From assembly GCF_000255705.1 (NCBI RefSeq), contig NZ_JH636448.1, positions 45,550-87,760 on the forward strand: 42,211 nucleotides of DNA. Reading direction: 5' to 3'. Origin of the DNA: Zavarzinella formosa DSM 19928. Its GTDB lineage: Bacteria; Planctomycetota; Planctomycetia; Gemmatales; Gemmataceae. A program made the translations under genes and the position numbers. Shown here one piece after another: positions 35,774 through 42,211 of the stretch. Each line of letters opens with the position of its first letter. Position 1 is the stretch's first letter. The notes below the pieces were generated by a model. The model did not search any database and was not told the origin of the DNA. It saw only the letters and a program-made list of their open reading frames with translations.

Positions 35774-37406
35774 ACGCAACCGCTTCTCCCGCCCGTGATC
35801 CCTGATCGCCGACCCGTTTCAAGACTTTTGCCAGCATTTTTGGCAGTCGCACCGTGAAGGTGCTGCCGCGACCCGGTTCGCTCTTCAGGGAGATCTCTCC
35901 TCCCAACAGGACGCACAACTCCCGCACGATAGACAGGCCCAAACCCGTTCCCTCGTGTTCGCGGGTCAGGGTGTCGTCCCCCACTTGCCGGAACTTCTCG
36001 AAGATTTTTTCCTGTTCCTCCAGAGAGATGCCGACGCCGGTGTCGGCGACGGTGAAGATCACCAAGTCAATGTCTGTCGTCACCCGCAACGAAACACGGC
36101 CATTTTCCGGGGTGAATTTGATGGCGTTTGAAAGCAAGTTGGTGAGAATCTGCCGGACCTTGCCCGCGTCCTGCCGGATAAATTTCAAACCCGGTTCGTA
36201 GTGAAATCGCAGGTCGATGGACTTCTTCTCGGCGGGGATGCGGAAACCCGGCAACATCGAATCGCAGAACTCCGGCACGGAGAATTCATCCGGCCGCACA
36301 TCCATCTTTCCGGCTTCGATTTTTGCCAGATCAAGGATGTCGTTGATGAGCGTTAGCAATTGTTGGCCGCTCGTTTTGATGTTCACCACCCAACGAGCCT
36401 GTTTTTCGCTGAGGGTGCTGCCGGTGGAAAGCAGCACGTCGCTAAAGCCAATGATCCCGTGCAACGGGGTGCGAAGCTCATGGCTGACGGTGGAGAGAAA
36501 ATCCCCCTTGGTTTTGTTGGACTCGAAGAGGAAGTAATTCGCTCTCGCCAGTTCATCGTTCGTGTGTTGCAGGCTGTGATTGAGCTTTTGTTGTTCCTCC
36601 CGAAGCTCCATCAAATGGCGGACCATCCGGTTGAATGCCTCGCTGAGATCCTCGAATTCGTCCCCTGTGTGAATCTCGGACCGCACGTTGAGCTGTCCCC
36701 CCACGATCGCATCGCTGACGGCCTTCAGGTGCTTCACCGGCTTGACCACGACATACCGGATGATGAGGTAACTCCCGGTCATGATGAGCAGGGAGGTCAT
36801 CAGGGCGAAGGAGAGCAACAACGCCCGGTTGATGTGCATGCCGGTTTCGATGGCTCGCGTGGAGAGCGTGACCTTCACGACAGCCATCATCTCGCCATCC
36901 TTGATCGGCGCTCCTCGGGCCGATGTGATGGGATTGCGATTGTGACAGCCGACGCATTTTTCGGAAGCTCGGATCACCCCGTAATAATGAAAGACTCCCT
37001 GCGGAGACTGGTTGACGCTTTCTTCTGAGAGTTCCGGGTTGGCCGCCAGCCGGCTGACGACGGAGACCTCATCCCCCTCGGGTTTGTGTTCCGCCAGCTT
37101 TGCGTTGGGTTTGAGGATTTTGTACTTGTACTCGCTCAGGGCATCCGGCCAGGTTTCCTCGGATTGCCGCTGGAAACTATCCACGGCCTCGCGACTCTCG
37201 GCGGACAAATGTTCGCGGGCCAAAATTGGCGGCACCAGCAACCGGCCGGAGGTAATCATCTGGTCGTAGGCCAGCCCCTCGGTCTGCCGGGCGTAGGCCC
37301 AGAAGCTCAGGGTCATGAGCAGCAAAATGCCCGCCCCCAGCAGGAACCGGCATTTTCGCTCCAGATCCGTCTCGCCAAGCAACCGTTTGAACGCCCGGTA
37401 AGACAT
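35772..37406 (-). CDS. Membrane sensor histidine kinase with c-heme (DUF3365-like) sensor domain
   Basis: The 544-residue product has a first membrane helix (about 22-40), an extracytoplasmic domain with PQGVFHYYGVIRASEKCVGC followed by His (CxxCH at 151-155), and a second membrane helix (about 196-220). Next come a HAMP domain, a HisKA domain with phospho-acceptor His309 (STVSHELRTPLHGIIGFSD) and an ATPase domain with NLLSNAIKFT, DTGVGIS and GTGLGLS. The DUF3365/Tll0287-like sensor binds covalent heme and may sense redox state or a gas. No response regulator gene is adjacent. It ends with a standard kinase core, so it is a simple (not hybrid) sensor. Confidence 0.92.
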   Translation of the reverse strand: MSYRAFKRLLGETDLERKCRFLLGAGILLLMTLSFWAYARQTEGLAYDQMITSGRLLVPPILAREHLSAESREAVDSFQRQSEETWPDALSEYKYKILKPNAKLAEHKPEGDEVSVVSRLAANPELSEESVNQSPQGVFHYYGVIRASEKCVGCHNRNPITSARGAPIKDGEMMAVVKVTLSTRAIETGMHINRALLLSFALMTSLLIMTGSYLIIRYVVVKPVKHLKAVSDAIVGGQLNVRSEIHTGDEFEDLSEAFNRMVRHLMELREEQQKLNHSLQHTNDELARANYFLFESNKTKGDFLSTVSHELRTPLHGIIGFSDVLLSTGSTLSEKQARWVVNIKTSGQQLLTLINDILDLAKIEAGKMDVRPDEFSVPEFCDSMLPGFRIPAEKKSIDLRFHYEPGLKFIRQDAGKVRQILTNLLSNAIKFTPENGRVSLRVTTDIDLVIFTVADTGVGISLEEQEKIFEKFRQVGDDTLTREHEGTGLGLSIVRELCVLLGGEISLKSEPGRGSTFTVRLPKMLAKVLKRVGDQGSRAGEAVA

Positions 37407-37437
37407 GCTTGTTGATCCTTCAATAATGAAGAACGAA

Positions 37438-37680
37438 GACTAACCACAAAGGCACGAAGATCACACAAAGTTTCACAGAGAAGCAACACATCAAAAAAGA
37501 AGACCAGGAAGCAAAGAAGAAAAAAGAGAATTGAGAAAGAGAAGATTAACCACAAAGTTCCGCAGAAGATCATCGATTGGCCTCAATCGAACTTCGTTTT
37601 CTTGATTATTTTCTCTTTTCTTTCCTCGTTTTGTTCTCTTTGTGAAACTTTGTGTGATCTTTGCGCCTTTGTGGTTAATC
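37438..37680. repeat. Inverted repeat with ACCACAAAG arms and a purine-rich core
   Basis: The left arm (37438-37480) reads GACTAACCACAAAGGCACGA, then AGATCACACAAAGTTTCACA. The complement of the right arm (37637-37680) reads GATTAACCACAAAGGCGCAA, then AGATCACACAAAGTTTCACA, differing at only a few positions. A third partial copy (GATTAACCACAAAG) lies at 37544-37557. The 150 bases between the arms are A/G-rich on one side and T/C-rich on the other. I see no gene here; it may be a mobile miniature element or a repeated intergenic unit. Confidence 0.75.
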
Positions 37681-37699
37681 TTCTCTTCCAAGGCCCGCA

Positions 37700-39160
37700 T
37701 CAAACATTGACCTCGCCCTGTTGTCCCAATCGGGAAGCATACCGTTCCCGCACGGGCTTCACTTCTTCCGCAATGAACTCGTCGGTTTGTTCCGGTGAAC
37801 GGCCGATGTACTTGGTCGGGTCGAGTTCGTCGGCAAAGTTCAAATTCTTGAACGCGGCATCCTTCTGCAACCGGGTGATGAGTTCCCGGCTGGTGGTGGT
37901 TCCGGCCTTGATCCCGGCGGTGACGGCATGGCTGTGCGTCCGCACGACTTCGTGAACATCCTGCCGGTCGGCCCCGGCGGCGACGGCGGACATCATCAGG
38001 TTTTCGGTCGCCATGTACGGCAAATAATCATTCGCATTCTTGGCGATCACTTCCCGATTCACCACGAGGCCGTTGGCCAAGTTCAGGGCGATTCGGAGGC
38101 AGGCATCGGCGGCAAGGAACGCTTGCGGGATGTACAAACGCCGGCCGGCGCTGTCGTCCAGCGTGCGCTCGAACCATTGAGTCGCCACCGTGTCGGCGGC
38201 CATGTGCGAGAGGTTCATGAGGAAACGGGAAAGACTGCACAACCGCTCGGCCCGCATCGGGTTTCGCTTGTAGGCCATTGCGGAGGAGCCGATTTGATCC
38301 TTCTCGAAGGGTTCGTCAATTTCTTGCTTGTGGGCGAGCAGGCGAAGATCGGTTCCCCACTTGTGCAGGCTTTGGCCCAACCCGGCGAGGGCATCCAGCA
38401 CAAAGCTGTCCACCTTGCGGGAATAAGTTTGCCCGGTGACCGCATACACCTCACTGAAACCAGCTTTCTTGGCAACCAACAAATCTTGCGCCCGGACTTT
38501 GGCGTGATCCCCGCGATAGAGGGCGAGGAAACTAGCTTGCGTGCCGGTGGTGCCCTTGGTGCCGCGGAATTTCATCCCGTCCCGGCGGGATTCCAGTTCC
38601 TGAAGATCCATCACGAAATCGTAGTTCCACAAACAGGCCCGCTTGCCGACGGTCGTGAGTTGGGCCGGTTGGAAGTGCGTGTAGCCAAGCGTCGGCTCGG
38701 CCCGCCATGTGTGCGAGAACTTGCCGAGGGCGTCAATCACGCTGGCAAGTTTGCCGCAAAGGTCGTCCAAGCCTTCCCGCATCAGGATCAGGTCGGTGTT
38801 GTCGGTCACATAACAGGAAGTCGCCCCGAGGTGGATGATGCCCCGCACGTCGGGGGCCGCATCACCGAGGGTGTGAACATGGGCCATCACGTCGTGTCGC
38901 AAGCGGTGTTCGTATTGGTTGGCCCGTTTGAAGTCGATGTCGTCAAGGTGCAGCCGGAGTTCGGCCAGTTGTTCCGGCCGGATGCGGGGAGATTGGCCGT
39001 CGTCGGAGAGCAACCCAAGTTCGCTTTGGGCCTCGGCCAGATGCAGCCAGAGCCGGCGCCAGGTGCCGAACTTTCGTTGCGGGCCGAAACGTTCGGCCAT
39101 CTCGCGGGAGCAGTACCGGCCGATCAGCGGATTGTCGTAAACGAGGTTGGAATCCGACAT
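37700..39160 (-). CDS. purB: Adenylosuccinate lyase
   Basis: PurB cleaves SAICAR to AICAR and adenylosuccinate to AMP in purine synthesis. The 486-residue product has the superfamily signature SSAMAYKRNPMRAE (usual GSSxMPxKxNP), the catalytic His region TLGYTHFQPAQLTTVGKRAC, HDVMAHVHTLGD and GIIHLGATSCYVTDNTD. The length and DSNLVYDNPLIGRYCSREMA start resemble the eukaryote-like form (human 484 residues) rather than the shorter bacterial form. I chose ATG 39160; a TTG at 39181 would add seven residues. The gene stands alone on its strand, with the inverted repeat just downstream. Confidence 0.95.
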   Translation of the reverse strand: MSDSNLVYDNPLIGRYCSREMAERFGPQRKFGTWRRLWLHLAEAQSELGLLSDDGQSPRIRPEQLAELRLHLDDIDFKRANQYEHRLRHDVMAHVHTLGDAAPDVRGIIHLGATSCYVTDNTDLILMREGLDDLCGKLASVIDALGKFSHTWRAEPTLGYTHFQPAQLTTVGKRACLWNYDFVMDLQELESRRDGMKFRGTKGTTGTQASFLALYRGDHAKVRAQDLLVAKKAGFSEVYAVTGQTYSRKVDSFVLDALAGLGQSLHKWGTDLRLLAHKQEIDEPFEKDQIGSSAMAYKRNPMRAERLCSLSRFLMNLSHMAADTVATQWFERTLDDSAGRRLYIPQAFLAADACLRIALNLANGLVVNREVIAKNANDYLPYMATENLMMSAVAAGADRQDVHEVVRTHSHAVTAGIKAGTTTSRELITRLQKDAAFKNLNFADELDPTKYIGRSPEQTDEFIAEEVKPVRERYASRLGQQGEVNV

Positions 39161-39411
39161 GGAACGCGAACAACCTTCCAAAAACTTGAGGAAAAATCGC
39201 CCGGATTTTCGAGATTTCTCAGGGAATCACCGGGGAAGTCTTGCGTCGGCCAAGCCCGTCAGGGACGACACAACACGTTGGACATTGTAGATTTTTGACC
39301 CCGAACCGGCCTGAAGGACGCATCCGACCCGGCGTGATTGTTCGATACGAGGACTATCGAATTCTCCCGGTCGAGGATCGGCCGGGGACGCGAACAATGG
39401 GAGGATCTCGG

Positions 39412-39711
39412 ATGATGCGTCGCTGGATGGTTGGCGCGGCCTTGCTGGCCGGCATGTTCCTCGCGGGAGGCGACAAGGCCGAGGCCAAGGATCCGCCGTT
39501 GCCGCAAGGGTATTACTACCCTTACGTGTATTTCCCCCACAATTACTGGCCGCAAAACAGCCCGCAATGGCCGGAGCCGAACGGCGCCCCGTACCAACGC
39601 CCGCCGGCTTACATGGCCTACCCGCCGTTCAAGGAACCGAACTGGCACTACATGCTGTGGATGCCGCAAAAGTATTATCGCGGCAGCCACTTCTGGCTCG
39701 ACCAGTTCTAA
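39412..39711 (+). CDS. Small secreted Tyr/Pro/Trp-rich protein
   Basis: The 99-residue product starts MMRRWMVGAALLAGMFLAGG (signal peptide, cleavage near AEA). The mature part is dominated by Tyr, Pro, Trp and Asn: PLPQGYYYPYVYFPHNYWPQ, NSPQWPEPNGAPYQRPPAYM, WHYMLWMPQKYYRGSHFWLD. GGAGG lies eight bases before ATG 39412. I cannot name the family. The composition suggests an exposed structural or adhesive role outside the cytoplasm, which is inference. It is divergent from purB, and the 39161-39411 stretch separates them. Confidence 0.75.
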   Translation: MMRRWMVGAALLAGMFLAGGDKAEAKDPPLPQGYYYPYVYFPHNYWPQNSPQWPEPNGAPYQRPPAYMAYPPFKEPNWHYMLWMPQKYYRGSHFWLDQF

Positions 39712-39786
39712 TCGGAACAGATGACATTCCAAGGAAGGAAATGTCAGATGAATCAGGTGGAAACGTTCTCAGCGCGAGTCGCTTGT

Positions 39787-39837
39787 GATCCCTCTGCGGA
39801 ACCGACCCGGATCGCCATCCGGGTCACGCAGGGGTCA
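39787..39837. terminator. Long hairpin between convergent genes
   Basis: GACCCGGAT (39804-39812) pairs with ATCCGGGTC (39817-39825), and flanking sequences TGATCCCTCTGCG and CGCAGGGGTCA extend the stem imperfectly. It sits between the convergent small secreted protein gene and the nucleotidyltransferase gene, so it may end both transcripts. No T-tract is present. Confidence 0.5.
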
Positions 39838-40740
39838 CAGCAGGTCGTTGTACTTCTCCAGTACGGCGGCCACTTCGCGCAGGGCGACGGCGGCCCGTTC
39901 CGGGTTGACGACGCACTTCTCCAGGTTGCCGTAATGCTCCTCGAGACAGGAGAGCAGTAGTGTCTTGATCTTCGATTCGTCCGGGGCGACGGGGAGGCCG
40001 CTGTTCAAATACAGCGTTTCTAGCTCTCCCTCCTTTTTGGCGAAATAGTCCCGAATCTGGGCTTCGGTCCATTCCCCCCGGCGAATCGACTTCAACTGTT
40101 CCCGGTTGCGTTGCAAATCGAGATCCCCCTCGGCGAGGATCATTTCGGCCTCGTTCAGCAACCGCACCGTGTGATAGGCGAATTTCACATCATAGCCGTA
40201 TTTGGCCACGGTTTCCCGGCGTTTGCCGACCGGTTCCTTCGTGCTCATCTTGTGCATTTGGGCATACGCATACCCTTTGAAGGTGTGCCAGCAACCTTTG
40301 TGCAGAAACATCCTTCGGGCCTCGCGCACCATTGTGCCGACGCGGGTGATGTGCAGCACGCATGTTTCCGGCGTGAAGAGACTGTCCACCATGTTCGGGT
40401 TGTTCTTCATCACCAACTGGAAATAATCGACGATGTTGTAAATCGTCACGTCCACTTCCCGCCCGTGCCCGGCCAGGGCGTCCGCATCCTTCAGATGATG
40501 TTCCTGATATTGCGTGAAACGTTCTTTCTGAGTGCCGAACCCGGTGATCTCGCCCCGCAGGTGGGGAAACACTTCTTCCTTGGGCGGGATGCAGAAGCCG
40601 TACACATCCATGTCGCTGGTGTCCGTGGAGACCCCATAGGCGACCGAACCCATCAAGGTTTCGTAATGCACGTTCTTCGGGAGAAACTTCGGCGGCTTCG
40701 CGATCTGCTTTTCCGCGAGTCGTTGAATGACGCTGCCCAT
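39835..40740 (-). CDS. Predicted nucleotidyltransferase of the DNA polymerase beta superfamily (YcgL/RlaP-like)
   Basis: The 301-residue product has ETLMGSVAYGVSTDTSDMDV, the GS-x-AYG...SDxD catalytic motif of minimal nucleotidyltransferases, then EVDVTIYNIVDYFQLVMKNN carrying the third Asp. NPNMVDSLFTPETCVLH and a helical C-terminus (LKSIRRGEWTEAQIRDYFAK) follow. Known relatives (YcgL, RlaP) are sometimes next to RNA ligases, but no ligase is here, and the substrate is unknown. ATG 40740 lies 14 bases after the scpB stop; a TTG at 40758 is possible. Co-transcription with scpB is very likely. Confidence 0.82.
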   Translation of the reverse strand: MGSVIQRLAEKQIAKPPKFLPKNVHYETLMGSVAYGVSTDTSDMDVYGFCIPPKEEVFPHLRGEITGFGTQKERFTQYQEHHLKDADALAGHGREVDVTIYNIVDYFQLVMKNNPNMVDSLFTPETCVLHITRVGTMVREARRMFLHKGCWHTFKGYAYAQMHKMSTKEPVGKRRETVAKYGYDVKFAYHTVRLLNEAEMILAEGDLDLQRNREQLKSIRRGEWTEAQIRDYFAKKEGELETLYLNSGLPVAPDESKIKTLLLSCLEEHYGNLEKCVVNPERAAVALREVAAVLEKYNDLL

Positions 40741-40754
40741 GAGTGTGTCCCCGC

Positions 40755-41519
40755 TCAAATGACTTTCTTCGCCTCGCCAACCACCGGGAGATCCTCCAAA
40801 CTTTTCAGCTTGAAGATTTCCAAGAAGCGTTCGGTGGTGCCATAAAGGGTTTCCCGCTCGCCGGTGGCTCGTTCCGCGACGGCCACCAAGCCGAGGCGAA
40901 CCAGTTGCCGGACCACCCCGGCGGAATCCTGGCCGCGAATGGTGTCGAGTTCGGACTTGCCGATCGGCTGGCGGTAGGCGACCAAAGAGAGGACATCAAG
41001 GGCCGGTTGGTTCAGTCTTGCCTCGCGCGGGCCGCCGAACATCTTCTCATGCAACCCGGCGTATTTGGGCCGGAGTTGCATCACAAACCCGGTTGGTCTG
41101 CGGACGATGTGATAGGGCCGGTTCTGGGTCTTGTACACGCGGTTGAGAACATCAACGTATTCAGCCACGTCGTCGGCCGGGAGGCCGCGAATCACTTCCG
41201 AAACGTGTTCGGGCTTCAACGGCAAACCGCCGACGAACAACAGGGCTTCGATGATTTGCAGGGGAGACGGGGGAACCGTCGATTCCGTCACGGCTTCCGC
41301 CAGCGGCGGGGGAGGTTCCTCGACCGCCTCGGCCAGCGGAATCACGGCCGGAACATCGACGGCCTCCGCCAGCGGCACCTCCGCCTCGGGGACGAATCCC
41401 TCCAAGGCATCCATTCCGTCGAGTTGCCATTCCTGCGAGCCGACCAGCGACGCGAAGTTCTCGCCCAATTGTTGGGCCAGCGGAATGGATTCCGGTTCTG
41501 GTTCGTCCGGGTTGGCCAT
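40755..41519 (-). CDS. scpB: Segregation and condensation protein B
   Basis: ScpB binds ScpA and helps the SMC condensin complex compact and segregate chromosomes. Residues from about 84 contain the winged-helix pair: LQIIEALLFVGGLPLKPEHV, PRPTGFVMQLRPKYAG-like strands and REARLNQPALDVLSLVAYRQ, then PIGKSELDTIRGQDSAGVVR and YGTTERFLEIF. The N-terminal 80 residues are an acidic extension with three PLAEAV copies and a PPPP stretch, absent from most ScpB proteins (about 190-200 residues). The gene lies five bases after the DUF420 gene and 14 bases before the nucleotidyltransferase. scpA is not in the window. Confidence 0.92.
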   Translation of the reverse strand: MANPDEPEPESIPLAQQLGENFASLVGSQEWQLDGMDALEGFVPEAEVPLAEAVDVPAVIPLAEAVEEPPPPLAEAVTESTVPPSPLQIIEALLFVGGLPLKPEHVSEVIRGLPADDVAEYVDVLNRVYKTQNRPYHIVRRPTGFVMQLRPKYAGLHEKMFGGPREARLNQPALDVLSLVAYRQPIGKSELDTIRGQDSAGVVRQLVRLGLVAVAERATGERETLYGTTERFLEIFKLKSLEDLPVVGEAKKVI

Positions 41520-41524
41520 CGTTC

Positions 41525-41932
41525 CTATTCAAACGTGTGCGGCAGGAAACCGATGCCGGTGATGGCCGTGCCCGCCCACAAGATGGAGAAGACCACGGCC
41601 AGCGGCACATGGATGCGCCTCATATGGCGGCTGCCGGTGTAAAGCATCGCGGGCAATAATACCGTGGCGGGGATGGAGAAGCATAGGTGAATTCGGAGCA
41701 TCTGACGGGCTTCCGGCGTGAACCCGTCGGTGAGTTCCGGGTTGACCAGCCGGATCACCACTTCAAAGCCAATCACGGTCAGCATGGTGAGCCAGAAGAA
41801 CACCCGGTTGATCTGGCCGTGCAGTTTGCGGTTCCCCCGACTGATGGCGATCACGGCGGCGATCAGCAACAGCGTGACCGTCCCCACGAGGATTTTCAGG
41901 GTCAGAATCACCAAGCCCGGCGTGAAGAACAT
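41525..41932 (-). CDS. DUF420 membrane protein
   Basis: The 135-residue product begins MFFTPGLVILTLKILVGTVT and has four hydrophobic segments: LLLIAAVIAI, NRVFFWLTMLTVIGFEVVIR, IHLCFSIPATVLLPAMLYTG and VPLAVVFSILWAGTAITGIG. Conserved His residues (KLHGQINR, MLRIHLCF, MRRIHVPL) match DUF420, a family linked in some bacteria to cytochrome c oxidase assembly. GGAG lies five bases before ATG 41932; the frame is open further upstream. It is the first gene of the scpB operon; a link to ScpB function is not apparent. Confidence 0.78.
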   Translation of the reverse strand: MFFTPGLVILTLKILVGTVTLLLIAAVIAISRGNRKLHGQINRVFFWLTMLTVIGFEVVIRLVNPELTDGFTPEARQMLRIHLCFSIPATVLLPAMLYTGSRHMRRIHVPLAVVFSILWAGTAITGIGFLPHTFE

Positions 41933-42211
41933 ATCCGCTCCGTTGGGTGCCGAAAACACCGGCCTGATGCGCTTTATACGCCACCGGGCCACGAATGAGA
42001 TTGAATTATCCGCGACTTGAAAAAATTGACGATGTCCCGAAACCACCGCGCAAACGGCGAGATCACCAACCTGTCCCAAACCGAGAAATTTGCTGAAAAG
42101 CCGGTCCAACAGGTGTTCAAAATGGCTTCCAGAACCCTCTTTTTGACCAGTTTTTTGCCATTTACAGCCCAAAACCGGTCAAAACTGGTCATTTTCCGGC
42201 CCAAAACTGGA
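41933..42211. other. Intergenic stretch with short repeated CCAGTTTTG motifs
   Basis: The minus strand contains CCAGTTTTGGGCCGG, then ACCAGTTTTGACCGG and its partial inverse AACTGGTCAAAA. These short direct and inverted repeats could be operator-like or noise. No supported gene is seen; minus-strand frames here read through from the window edge without family resemblance. Confidence 0.4.

Noticed and set aside
37928-39298. 456-codon plus-strand frame opposite purB
   Set aside because: Antisense shadow of adenylosuccinate lyase, with no homology signal or ribosome-binding site.

Overview
The window looks like chromosomal DNA of a planctomycete, most likely of the Gemmataceae type. The evidence is its high GC content, two DUF1559 pseudopilin-like proteins (N-terminal [14 protein letters not shown]-terminal DGSVRFL), an ECF sigma factor and a Ser/Thr kinase of planctomycete style, a giant surface protein with an LEDRTVL-type N-terminus, an MJ0042-like zinc-ribbon membrane protein, and DUF1573 and BON secreted proteins. 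No taxonomic marker beyond these families is present, so the family assignment is inference.

Layout. Positions 1-8.1 kb are a decaying accessory zone. It holds an ISAs1-type transposase end, one intact DUF1559 gene and a lipoprotein, then a chimeric IS701-derived reading frame with damaged downstream genes, a surface-protein remnant joined to a truncated ECF sigma factor, a kinase-LRR pseudogene with several frameshifts, an IS630 remnant and a frameshifted HEAT-like gene. Positions 8.5-15.5 kb, minus strand, encode a DUF1559 protein followed by a 1950-residue surface protein with DUF4465-like, cadherin/Ig-like and RTX calcium-binding segments.

The centre (15.6-23.7 kb) is a vitamin B12 regulatory island. 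Three cobalamin riboswitches are visible. One precedes metE (B12-independent methionine synthase). One precedes nrdA-nrdB-metF (class I, B12-independent ribonucleotide reductase plus the enzyme that makes methyl-THF for MetE). The third, on the minus strand, is a nearly identical inverted copy of the metE riboswitch and points at the DUF1559/giant surface protein pair. The first two fit the known logic of switching off B12-independent isozymes when B12 is plentiful. The third is unexpected and is the most interesting signal in the window.

Positions 23.7-25.7 kb hold a small broken gene, a helix-turn-helix (excisionase-like) gene, a twice-frameshifted tyrosine recombinase, a tRNA-like fragment and tRNA-Ser(CGA) with its own promoter and terminator; this looks like a relic of an integrative element. 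Positions 26-42 kb are mostly intact core genes: a DUF1573 protein, pyruvate carboxylase, a TIM-barrel protein, three tandem paralogous secreted proteins with a BON protein upstream, a dolichol-phosphate-mannose-synthase-like glycosyltransferase, a zinc-ribbon membrane protein, a heme-binding sensor histidine kinase, a multi-copy inverted repeat, adenylosuccinate lyase, a small secreted Tyr/Pro-rich protein, and a minus-strand operon of a DUF420 protein, scpB and a nucleotidyltransferase. Broken genes cluster in the two accessory zones while long housekeeping genes are intact, which argues for real decay rather than random sequence error.
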